Source: Peptostreptococcaceae bacterium (GTDB taxonomy: Bacteria; Bacillota_A; Clostridia; Peptostreptococcales; Acidaminobacteraceae). Taken from it: a DNA stretch of 7,654 nucleotides. The first letter of the stretch is position 1. Each line of letters starts with the position of its first letter. The notes beneath the pieces are model-generated. The model was not told the DNA's origin. It did not search any database and saw only the letters and a program-made list of their open reading frames with translations. This document shows positions 1-5,842 of this stretch, piece by piece. The stretch lies in NCBI GenBank assembly GCA_013619035.1, contig JABXKX010000231.1:1-7654 (forward strand). Reading direction: 5' to 3'. Position numbers and translations under genes: made by a program.

Positions 1-24
1 CTCGGAGATGTGTATAAGAGACAG
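1..24 (+). other. Illumina Nextera (Tn5) adapter remnant, not genomic
   Basis: Bases 6-24 are exactly the 19-bp Tn5 mosaic end AGATGTGTATAAGAGACAG used in Nextera libraries. The preceding CTCGG matches the end of the Nextera read-2 adapter, so the whole stretch is library adapter left on the contig end. It should be trimmed. It must not be read as a native Tn5/IS50 end: nothing else of the transposon follows. The remaining 65 bases before oppB (25-89) have stops in all three forward frames and no convincing promoter. Confidence 0.97.
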
Positions 25-89
25 GTGTTTATATATATTTTCAAATAACAACATATTATAAGGAAGTATAACTTTGGGGAGGTAAAAGA

Positions 90-1058
90 ATGAGAACTTT
101 TCTGGTCAGGAGATTTTTACAACTGATCCCTGTAATTTTCATGATTACAATCGCTGTTTATTTCATGAACGCTGCAGCACCGGGTGATCCAACATCTAAA
201 ATGATGGACCCTAACATGACAGTTGAAGAAAAACAAAGATTAAGAGAAAAATTCGATTTAGACAAGAGTGTAATCGAGCGATATGCGGCATGGGCTTCTG
301 AGTTAGTGTTCCACCAAAACTTAGGTCACTCAACTGCGTATGGACAACCAGTTACAAAAGTAATCCAATTATATATGTGGAATACATTTGTATTATCAGC
401 TACGGCTTTATTTATTAGTATAATAATAGGTATTCCGGCAGGTATAGTGTCCGCCACGAAACAGTACTCTTTATTCGATAACGCAGTAACGGTATTTGCA
501 TTTGCAGGTCGTTCAGTACCAGGATTCTTCTTTGGTTTAATGTTAATCAAAGTGTTTGCAATTGATTTAGGTTGGTTCCCGATTTCAGGTATGGCTGAAC
601 CAGGCTCTAAAGACATAGGTACTTGGCATTATATGAAAGATGTAATGTATCACATGATATTACCGGCATTAGTACTTGGATTACCAGGTGCAGCAGGTTA
701 CATGAGATTTACAAGAACGGCTATGCTTGAAGTAATTAGACAAGACTATGTTAGAACAGCAAGATCTAAAGGTTTATCTGAGAAAGTTGTAATTTACAAG
801 CATGCACTTAGAAATGCTTTAATTCCAATTATCACATTATTAGGTTTCGCTTTACCAAGTTTATTTGGTGGTGCAATCATCACTGAGAAATTATTTGCTT
901 GGCCAGGTCTAGGTACAATTGCTTTTAAAGCTGTTACAGATAGAGATTATCCTTTATTAATGGGTACAACTTTATTCTTCTCTATTTTAACATTAACAGG
1001 TAACTTACTAGCGGATATTTGCTATGGTTTAGCTGATCCAAGAATTAAGTACAACTAG
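90..1058 (+). CDS. oppB: Oligopeptide/dipeptide ABC transporter permease, OppB/DppB type
   Basis: One of the two membrane subunits of a peptide importer. With OppC it forms the translocation pore in the cytoplasmic membrane, energised by OppD and OppF. The 322 residues match the usual OppB/DppB length. Visible hallmarks are the N-terminal MRTFLVRRFLQLIPVIF segment (TM1, about 8-27), the PGDP segment at 31-34, several further membrane segments, and the cytoplasmic EAA-type loop that docks the ATPases (about 219-246, with G228 and a closing ALIP). The family ending DPRIKY is at 316-321. The ATG is chosen because GGGGAGGT (76-83) lies 6 nt upstream. It is first in a same-strand operon, with oppC starting 13 nt after its stop. 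The specific substrate cannot be told from the permease. Family assignment is firm; opp versus dpp or app naming is not. Confidence 0.95.
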   Translation: MRTFLVRRFLQLIPVIFMITIAVYFMNAAAPGDPTSKMMDPNMTVEEKQRLREKFDLDKSVIERYAAWASELVFHQNLGHSTAYGQPVTKVIQLYMWNTFVLSATALFISIIIGIPAGIVSATKQYSLFDNAVTVFAFAGRSVPGFFFGLMLIKVFAIDLGWFPISGMAEPGSKDIGTWHYMKDVMYHMILPALVLGLPGAAGYMRFTRTAMLEVIRQDYVRTARSKGLSEKVVIYKHALRNALIPIITLLGFALPSLFGGAIITEKLFAWPGLGTIAFKAVTDRDYPLLMGTTLFFSILTLTGNLLADICYGLADPRIKYN

Positions 1059-1065
1059 GGGGGGG
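1058..1065 (+). promoter_or_regulatory. Eight-G tract forming the oppC ribosome binding site
   Basis: A run of eight G residues begins with the last base of the oppB TAG stop and serves as the purine-rich Shine-Dalgarno region of oppC, 6 nt before its ATG. Slippage here would leave the oppB stop intact and change only the strength or spacing of the oppC initiation site. Such a homopolymer stands out in AT-rich DNA. Confidence 0.6.
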
Positions 1066-1071
1066 AAGAAA

Positions 1072-2925
1072 ATGGTAGAAAACAAAAAAGCTCCAGAAAA
1101 AGAGCAAGATGTTAGAACAAAAATTGAATCACCATGGACTGTCTCTTTTAGAAGACTTAAGAAAAACAAAATGGCTTTAGTTTCATTGATATTATTAGTT
1201 GTTTTATCGACATTAGCAATTATTGCACCGATAGTAACACCTTTCCATTACAATGAAGGTAACATGCCTGCTGGTAATATGCCTTGGAGATTAGATGTAT
1301 ATGAGTATGATTGGGAATTACCTGAAGAAGGTGTTTCTGGTAGTTATATTACAGTAAGACCGAATGACCATACAATTCATTTCTTGGATGATAATGGTAA
1401 ATTTGTATTCAAAAAAGAACAAAAATCACAAGTTTCGACAGCTGATGATCCTGAAATGAAGAGAGTTTACTTATCATTACATGATGAAGTTGAACCGTCT
1501 ACATTTACAGTAGAATCAGATGTGACTGGTAAAACATATATGTTCAGAGGAGACGACTTCACATTAAGAGAAGTTATTCGAGTAGATGGTAACTTCATGG
1601 ACTTCGTAGCTGATATAGAATCAGTTGAGTATGATCTTGAAAATGCTTATGCTAAATACGAAGCACATGGGGATGTAATTGAAGTTAACTTTACGGATGC
1701 TGTTAACCCTACGTTTATCGTAAATGGATTAGAGTATTTACTAAATGAAGATTTAAGCTTCCATTCGATTAAAGTTAACGATACAACTTACTACACAATT
1801 CGTGATGATAAAGAAGTTGCAGTTGTTAATGTAGAAGGTGAAACAGTTACAGTAACTGAGAGATTAGCTCCAGTTGAAGTTAATGCAGAAGAACAATATG
1901 TTCGTTATGAAGTTAATGGTGATGTAATTGAATTAGCTCAAAAGAAAATAGGTCTTAAGACAGTTTCTGTTGTTACTTATAATGGTACTGTTCACAATGA
2001 AGAAAGTGCTAATAGAAGAACTGATGCATTAGAAGAAGAAGATGTTTCGGATTCAGTTTCTGCTGAGTATAAGCAATTACAAAAAGACCACGATAAGTTT
2101 AACAAATTAGCAGATAGAAAGAAAACTTATGCAATCTACCACATGAATGGTCAAGAGTTGTTTGTTGACTGGAGTGAGGAAGATGAAAATGGTTTAATTA
2201 CTATTACTGCTGATGGCGAATTTTTAGAGCAAAAGAGACAAGGTAACAAATCATATATTTTAGGTACAGATAAAATTGGTAGATGTGTTTACACTAGATT
2301 AGTTTATGGTGGAAGAATTTCACTTTCAGTTGGTTTAGTTGCAACAACTATCAACGTATTCTTAGGATTATTAATTGGTTCAATTTCTGGTTACTATGGT
2401 GGTGTAGTTGATTCAATCATCATGAGACTTACAGAAGTAGTTATGGCATTCCCATTCTTACTTATCTGTATTACTATGTCAGTAATCTTAGGACCAAGTA
2501 TTTACAATGTAATGTTAATCATTGGTTTACTTGGCTGGCCAGGTATTTCAAGAATGATTCGTGCCCAAATCCTTTCATTAAGAGAACAAGAGTTTATGGA
2601 AGCAGCTACGGCATTAGGTATTAGAGACAGCAACAAAATTACGCGCCACTTATGGCCAAACGTAATGGCAATGATCATTGTTTATGCGACATTAGGTATG
2701 TCTGGAGCAATCCTTTCAGAAGCAGGTTTATCTTTCCTTGGTCTTGGTGTACAACCACCAAAAGCATCATGGGGTAACATGTTATCTAACTTAACGCAAA
2801 AGCAAATTGAGTCTATGCCATGGTTATGGATTCCAGCTGGTTTAGCTATATTTGTTACAGTAATGAGCTTTAATATTCTTGGTGACGGTTTAAGAGATGC
2901 ACTAGATCCAAAACTTAAAAAATAA
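1072..2925 (+). CDS. oppC: Oligopeptide ABC transporter permease, OppC type, with a very large extracytoplasmic insert
   Basis: Second membrane subunit of the peptide importer. At 617 residues it is about twice the usual OppC length of roughly 300. The N-terminus is cytoplasmic (WTVSFRRLKKNKMALVSL), followed by TM1 at about 34-56. Residues about 60-393 are an extra, mostly polar, acidic, beta-strand-like region. The normal OppC sequence resumes at LGTDKIGRCVYTRLVYGGRISL (397-418), with the remaining membrane segments, the EAA loop (E510-A-A-T-A-L-G516) and the family features SEAGLSFLGLGVQPP (549-563) and DALDPKLKK at the end. Known topology of the family puts the TM1-to-TM2 loop outside the cell, so I infer the insert is extracytoplasmic. 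The frame is open throughout with uniform codon style, so this is not a frameshift or chimeric join. It sits between oppB and oppD (15 nt before oppD). The permease assignment is firm; the role of the insert is unknown. Confidence 0.93.
   Translation: MVENKKAPEKEQDVRTKIESPWTVSFRRLKKNKMALVSLILLVVLSTLAIIAPIVTPFHYNEGNMPAGNMPWRLDVYEYDWELPEEGVSGSYITVRPNDHTIHFLDDNGKFVFKKEQKSQVSTADDPEMKRVYLSLHDEVEPSTFTVESDVTGKTYMFRGDDFTLREVIRVDGNFMDFVADIESVEYDLENAYAKYEAHGDVIEVNFTDAVNPTFIVNGLEYLLNEDLSFHSIKVNDTTYYTIRDDKEVAVVNVEGETVTVTERLAPVEVNAEEQYVRYEVNGDVIELAQKKIGLKTVSVVTYNGTVHNEESANRRTDALEEEDVSDSVSAEYKQLQKDHDKFNKLADRKKTYAIYHMNGQELFVDWSEEDENGLITITADGEFLEQKRQGNKSYILGTDKIGRCVYTRLVYGGRISLSVGLVATTINVFLGLLIGSISGYYGGVVDSIIMRLTEVVMAFPFLLICITMSVILGPSIYNVMLIIGLLGWPGISRMIRAQILSLREQEFMEAATALGIRDSNKITRHLWPNVMAMIIVYATLGMSGAILSEAGLSFLGLGVQPPKASWGNMLSNLTQKQIESMPWLWIPAGLAIFVTVMSFNILGDGLRDALDPKLKK
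1249..2250 (+). other. OppC-inserted extracytoplasmic region with three internal repeats
   Basis: This part encodes OppC residues 60-393, absent from ordinary OppC proteins. A motif recurs three times: YAKYEAHGDVIEVNF (residues 193-207, bases 1648-1692), YVRYEVNGDVIELAQ (276-290, bases 1897-1941) and YAIYHMNGQELFVDW (353-367, bases 2128-2172). The shared pattern is Y-x-x-Y-x-x-x-G followed by hydrophobic/acidic residues, at spacings of 83 and 77 residues. The region is rich in Asp, Glu, Val and Thr, has no cysteine and no further membrane segment, and contains a charged, probably helical stretch at about 312-351. I do not recognise the domain. Duplication of a beta-rich unit is the inference. 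Confidence 0.6.
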
Positions 2926-2940
2926 TGGAGGTGAAAGGGA

Positions 2941-3924
2941 ATGTCTAAAAAAGTACTAGAAGTAAAAGGTTTAAAAACGTATTTCTATACTGAGGGTGGT
3001 TGTGTTAAAGCAATCGACGGTGTTGACTTTCATGTAAATGAAGGTGAAACATTAGGTATAGTAGGTGAGTCTGGATGCGGTAAGAGTGTTACATCTATGT
3101 CCGTATTAAGATTAGTTCCGAATCCTCCAGGAGTTATTGAAGAAGGTGAAATCACTTTTGAAGGTAAGAAGATCTTAGAATTAAGTGAATCGGAAATGAG
3201 AACGATTAGAGGTAATGAGATCTCTATGATTTTCCAAGAGCCAATGACTTCACTTAACCCAGTATTTACTGTAGGTTTCCAATTAAATGAAGTGTTAATG
3301 CTTCACAAAGGTTTAAATAAAGAAGAAGCAAGAAAAGAAAGTATTGCTTTATTAGATACAGTTGGTATTCCAAGAGCTGACGAAGTAATCGATGATTACC
3401 CGTTTGCATTATCAGGTGGTATGAGACAGAGAGTTATGATCGCTATGGCGCTTGCATGTTCTCCAAAACTTCTTATCGCAGATGAGCCAACAACAGCGCT
3501 TGACGTAACAATTCAAGCACAGGTTCTTGAATTAATGAAGAACTTACAAAAAGATTACAATACAGCTATTATGTTCATCACACATGACCTTAACGTTATC
3601 GCAGAAGTTGCTGATAGAGTTATTGTAATGTATGCTGGTAGAGTGGTTGAAGAAGCAGATGTATTTGACTTATTTGATGAAGCAATGCATCCTTATACAA
3701 TTGGATTAATGAATTCTAAGCCTGATATGGGTACAAATGGTGATGAATTATATGCAATTCCAGGTACTGTACCAAATCCACTGTTCAGACCAGTAGGTTG
3801 TCAATTCAACACTAGATGTGAAAAGACTATGGATATTTGTTTCAAAGAAGATGCTCCATTACTTGACTTACCTAACGGTAGAAAAGTAAGATGTTGGTTA
3901 TATGGCAAAGGGGGAAATAAATAA
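2941..3924 (+). CDS. oppD: Oligopeptide ABC transporter ATP-binding protein OppD
   Basis: One of the two ATPases that drive peptide import from the cytoplasmic face. Its 327 residues match the family. The ATP site is complete: Walker A GESGCGKS (42-49), Q-loop Q99, signature LSGGMRQR (157-164), Walker B LLIADEP (177-183, catalytic E182), D-loop ALD (186-188) and switch histidine H215. The C-terminal oligopeptide-transporter extension is present and carries C287, C293, C300 and C318 (C-x5-C-x6-C-x17-C), a pattern reported to hold an iron-sulfur cluster in some Opp ATPases. GGAGGTG (2927-2933) stands 7 nt before the ATG. The stop overlaps the oppF start by one base (TAATG), so the two ATPases are probably translationally coupled and made in equal amounts. 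Confidence 0.95.
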   Translation: MSKKVLEVKGLKTYFYTEGGCVKAIDGVDFHVNEGETLGIVGESGCGKSVTSMSVLRLVPNPPGVIEEGEITFEGKKILELSESEMRTIRGNEISMIFQEPMTSLNPVFTVGFQLNEVLMLHKGLNKEEARKESIALLDTVGIPRADEVIDDYPFALSGGMRQRVMIAMALACSPKLLIADEPTTALDVTIQAQVLELMKNLQKDYNTAIMFITHDLNVIAEVADRVIVMYAGRVVEEADVFDLFDEAMHPYTIGLMNSKPDMGTNGDELYAIPGTVPNPLFRPVGCQFNTRCEKTMDICFKEDAPLLDLPNGRKVRCWLYGKGGNK

Positions 3925-4910
3925 TGAGTAATGTAGAAAAGCAACCTATTATTCGTGTTGAAGGTCTTAAAAAGCATTTCCCAATTAGAGGTGGCGTTAC
4001 AAGAAAAGTTGTAGGTCATGTTAGAGCCGTTGATGGATTATCTTTTGATATTGAAGCAGGCGAGACTCTTGGTCTTGTTGGTGAGTCTGGTTGTGGTAAA
4101 TCAACAACTGGTAGAACTTTAATCAGATTACTTGATGCGACTGAAGGTAAAGTAATTTATCAAGGTCAGAACATCATGGAATTATCTAAAAAAGAAATGA
4201 GAGAACTTAGAACTGAAGTTCAAATCATTTTCCAAGATCCGTATTCTTCTCTTAACCCTAGAATGACAGTTGGTGAAATTGTTGGTGAAGCGTTAAAAGA
4301 GCATGGATTATTTAAAGGTAAAGAGTTACAAAAGAAAGTTACAGAAACAATTGTTAAATGTGGTTTATCTCCTTATCATATTAAGAGATACCCTCATGAG
4401 TTTTCAGGTGGACAAAGACAAAGAATTGGTATTGCTAGAGCGTTAGCTTTAGATCCTAAATTTGTTGTTTGTGATGAAGCCGTATCTGCACTTGACGTAT
4501 CAATTCAAGCTCAGGTAATCAACTTATTAAACGACTTACAAAAGGAAATGGATTTAACATACTTATTCATTTCGCATGACTTATCTGTAGTTAGATTCAT
4601 TTCAGATAGAATTGCTGTAATGTACTTAGGTAATATTGTTGAATTATCTGAAAAGAATGAGATCTTTGATCGTCCTAAGCATCCTTATACACAAGCTTTA
4701 TTATCAGCTGTACCACCGTCACATCCTAGAGATAGAAAAGAAAGAATTGTTCTGCAAGGTGACATTCCTTCACCAGCTAATCCACCGTCTGGATGTAAAT
4801 TCAGAACGCGTTGTCCTATGGCTGTAGAGAAATGTTCTCAAGAAGTGCCTGAGTTAGTAGACTTAGGTGGTAAACACTTCGTAGCATGTCATTTAGTAAA
4901 TGAATTATAA
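3924..4910 (+). CDS. oppF: Oligopeptide ABC transporter ATP-binding protein OppF
   Basis: Partner ATPase of OppD, 328 residues. It has the OppF-type beginning (a leader of about 30 residues before [11 protein letters not shown]), Walker A GESGCGKS (53-60), Q-loop Q104, signature FSGGQRQR (160-167), Walker B FVVCDEA (180-186, catalytic E185), D-loop ALD (189-191) and H218. In the Walker B motif an alanine follows the catalytic Glu, as is common in OppF, where OppD has proline. The C-terminal tail has C291, C297, C304 and C322 with the same C-x5-C-x6-C-x17-C spacing as OppD. AAAGGGGG (3907-3914) lies 9 nt before the ATG, which shares one base with the oppD stop. Its last 11 bases overlap the small membrane ORF that follows. 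Confidence 0.95.
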   Translation: MSNVEKQPIIRVEGLKKHFPIRGGVTRKVVGHVRAVDGLSFDIEAGETLGLVGESGCGKSTTGRTLIRLLDATEGKVIYQGQNIMELSKKEMRELRTEVQIIFQDPYSSLNPRMTVGEIVGEALKEHGLFKGKELQKKVTETIVKCGLSPYHIKRYPHEFSGGQRQRIGIARALALDPKFVVCDEAVSALDVSIQAQVINLLNDLQKEMDLTYLFISHDLSVVRFISDRIAVMYLGNIVELSEKNEIFDRPKHPYTQALLSAVPPSHPRDRKERIVLQGDIPSPANPPSGCKFRTRCPMAVEKCSQEVPELVDLGGKHFVACHLVNEL

Positions 4911-5091
4911 AGCAACTCATTCAGATGTTGGTCTTGACGACCAACATCTGGATATTAAAGATGAGATGGAGTTTACTTCACAGGATATCATAGCAATGAT
5001 TATTGCTGCGTTACAGTTTATTTTACCAATTGTAGCATTAATCCTTACAGTACCTGCCATTCTCATGGTTTTGTTCCAAATGTTTTATTAA
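4900..5091 (+). CDS. Small hydrophobic membrane protein at the end of the opp operon (hypothetical)
   Basis: A 63-residue ORF whose ATG lies inside the final codons of oppF (11-base overlap), a layout that allows translation by re-initiation. The first 27 residues are acidic ([16 protein letters not shown], 7-22). Residues about 29-63 are almost entirely hydrophobic with two prolines, long enough for one long membrane helix or a tight hairpin. There is no good Shine-Dalgarno for this ATG. An internal start at M23 (4966), behind the weak AAAGATGAG, would give a 41-residue protein and leave the hairpin at 4919-4953 untranslated. I do not recognise the family. Its place before the operon terminator suggests a link with the peptide transporter, but that is inference. 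The clean hydrophobic profile favours a real gene over a chance ORF. Confidence 0.55.
   Translation: MNYKATHSDVGLDDQHLDIKDEMEFTSQDIIAMIIAALQFILPIVALILTVPAILMVLFQMFY
4919..4953. repeat. Long inverted repeat / RNA hairpin inside the small ORF
   Basis: CAGATGTTGGTC (4922-4933) pairs perfectly with GACCAACATCTG (4939-4950) around a 5-nt loop TTGAC. Three further pairs, one of them G-U, extend the stem to 15 bp. No T-run follows (GATATTAAAG comes next), so it is not an intrinsic terminator. It begins 9 nt after the oppF stop and could stabilise the 3' end of the opp message, hinder ribosomes entering the small ORF, or be a protein-binding palindrome. Confidence 0.85.
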
Positions 5092-5108
5092 CAGAATATT
5101 CTTTCTTG

Positions 5109-5141
5109 TAACTACATTATATGATGTGGTTATTTTTTTTT
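5109..5141 (+). terminator. Intrinsic terminator of the opp operon
   Basis: TAACTACAT (5109-5117) pairs with ATGTGGTTA (5124-5132), with one G-U pair, around a 6-nt loop. Nine consecutive T residues follow directly (5133-5141). It lies 17 nt after the stop of the small ORF and separates the transporter unit from the regulator gene. Confidence 0.85.
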
Positions 5142-5147
5142 GAAATC

Positions 5148-5158
5148 TATGATACACT
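5148..5158 (+). promoter_or_regulatory. Possible -10 region of the XRE-cupin regulator gene
   Basis: TATGATACACT offers either TATGAT (5148-5153) or an extended -10, TG-A-TACACT (5150-5158). No good -35 box stands at the right distance; the terminator T-run fills that space. A promoter is expected here because the upstream unit is terminated, but the exact boxes are uncertain and the untranslated leader would be very short. Confidence 0.35.
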
Positions 5159-5174
5159 TATTTTGAGGTGACAA

Positions 5175-5729
5175 ATGAAAGAAGTTAATGAACTAATTGG
5201 AATCAATTTAAAAAAAATGCGTGAAGAACGTGGTTATAGTATTGGTAAGTTATCAGAGATCGTACAAGTCAGTAAAAGTATGTTGTCTCAAATAGAAAAA
5301 GGTGAGACCAATCCTTCTGTCGGAACGATATGGAAGATTGCCAATGGTTTGAGAGTTTCCTTTACATCTTTGCTAAATGAACCAACAGAAACCTTCAAAG
5401 TGGTTAGAAAATCTCAAATTAAACGTTTAACACAAGAAGATGAAAAATATGCAATATATCCATATTTCCCTTATAGTTCAGATAAAAAGTTTGAAATGTA
5501 TTCTGTTGAATTAGAAGCGGATTCAGAGCATTATTCTGAAGCCCATGTTAAGGGTGTAGAAGAGTATTTTATGGTGACAAAGGGAGAAATACAAGTTCAA
5601 ATAGGTGTTGAAGAGATTACATTAAATGCGGGAGATGCTATTAATTTTTTAGCGGAAAAAGAGCATCGTTATATCAATCTAAATAAAGAAATTTCAACTG
5701 GTGTGATAATTTTATATTATAACGATTAA
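5175..5729 (+). CDS. XRE-family transcriptional regulator with C-terminal cupin domain
   Basis: A 184-residue cytoplasmic DNA-binding regulator. Residues about 7-65 form a Cro/CI-type helix-turn-helix: [19 protein letters not shown], then the recognition part [25 protein letters not shown] (32-56). Residues about 106-182 form a small cupin barrel with the usual H-x-x-G-x-E-E-x-x-x-V-x-x-G segment (H124 to G137), the glycine turn NAGDAI (151-156) and H164. In this family the cupin is thought to sense a small metabolite or metal; the ligand cannot be read from the sequence. Start: ATG preceded by GAGGTG (5165-5170) with a 4-nt gap. It lies 113 nt upstream of kbl, and a palindrome sits over the upstream kbl promoter, so I infer it controls kbl and perhaps threonine or glycine use. 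It is not close enough to a characterised protein to name. Confidence 0.9.
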   Translation: MKEVNELIGINLKKMREERGYSIGKLSEIVQVSKSMLSQIEKGETNPSVGTIWKIANGLRVSFTSLLNEPTETFKVVRKSQIKRLTQEDEKYAIYPYFPYSSDKKFEMYSVELEADSEHYSEAHVKGVEEYFMVTKGEIQVQIGVEEITLNAGDAINFLAEKEHRYINLNKEISTGVIILYYND

Positions 5730-5732
5730 TTT

Positions 5733-5750
5733 TGTTCGATATATTGAACA
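5733..5750. promoter_or_regulatory. Near-palindrome over the upstream kbl promoter, candidate operator
   Basis: TGTTCGATATATTGAACA equals its own reverse complement at 16 of 18 positions (arms TGTTC and GAACA). It begins 3 nt after the regulator stop and covers the -35 box of the first kbl promoter. A further related half-site, CGGACAA (5753-5759), mirrors TTGTTCG (5732-5738) with one mismatch. This is the expected place for a repressor site, most simply for the XRE-cupin protein encoded just upstream. Confidence 0.5.
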
Positions 5751-5772
5751 GTCGGACAATTTATAGTACAAT
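5744..5772 (+). promoter_or_regulatory. Upstream promoter of kbl (P1)
   Basis: TTGAAC (5744-5749), 17-bp spacer, TACAAT (5767-5772): a good sigma-A-type match, 4/6 and 5/6. Start of transcription would be near 5779. Confidence 0.55.
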
Positions 5773-5783
5773 TGAGGTGTGTT

Positions 5784-5812
5784 TTGAGAACAATTGTGAG
5801 AGCAATTATAAT
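5784..5812 (+). promoter_or_regulatory. Downstream promoter of kbl (P2)
   Basis: TTGAGA (5784-5789), 17-bp spacer, TATAAT (5807-5812): 5/6 and 6/6 matches to the sigma-A consensus, better than P1. It would start transcripts near 5819, giving a leader of about 24 nt with the kbl ribosome binding site intact. It lies 40 bp downstream of P1, so the pair are tandem promoters. Confidence 0.65.
5785..5807 (+). repeat. Short tandem direct repeat in the kbl promoter region
   Basis: TGAGAACAATT (5785-5795) recurs as TGAGAGCAATT (5797-5807), 10 of 11 bases identical, with a 12-bp period inside P2. Related ACAATT copies lie at 5756 and 5768, again 12 bp apart, beside P1. It may be an activator or repressor array, or chance in AT-rich DNA. 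Confidence 0.4.
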
Positions 5813-5828
5813 AATAAAGTGCTATGTG

Positions 5829-5835
5829 AAAGGAG
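5829..5835 (+). promoter_or_regulatory. Ribosome binding site that fixes the kbl start
   Basis: AAAGGAG ends 7 nt before the ATG at 5843. The frame is open further upstream to a TTG at 5732, but this strong site, the promoters between, and the match to the normal Kbl N-terminus show that translation starts at 5843. Confidence 0.85.
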
Positions 5836-5842
5836 TTCTTTA

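Noticed and set aside
6..24. Native Tn5/IS50 mosaic end
   Set aside because: It is joined to Nextera adapter bases and to no transposon sequence; it is a library artefact.
326..616. Minus-strand ORFs opposite oppB, oppD/oppF, the regulator-kbl junction, kbl and cheV, and a plus-strand ORF at 4636-4827
   Set aside because: All are shadows in other frames of well-supported genes, with no ribosome binding site or recognisable domain of their own.
4919..4953. Intrinsic terminator directly after oppF
   Set aside because: The stem is strong but no T-run follows. The proper terminator is at 5109-5141.
5140..5145. TTGAAA as -35 box of the XRE-cupin gene
   Set aside because: A -10 at the correct distance would fall on the ribosome binding site and shows no match.
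5732..5842. N-terminal extension of Kbl by 37 residues from a TTG
   Set aside because: The extension runs through two promoters and a palindrome, does not resemble Kbl, and a strong AAAGGAG site precedes the ATG at 5843.
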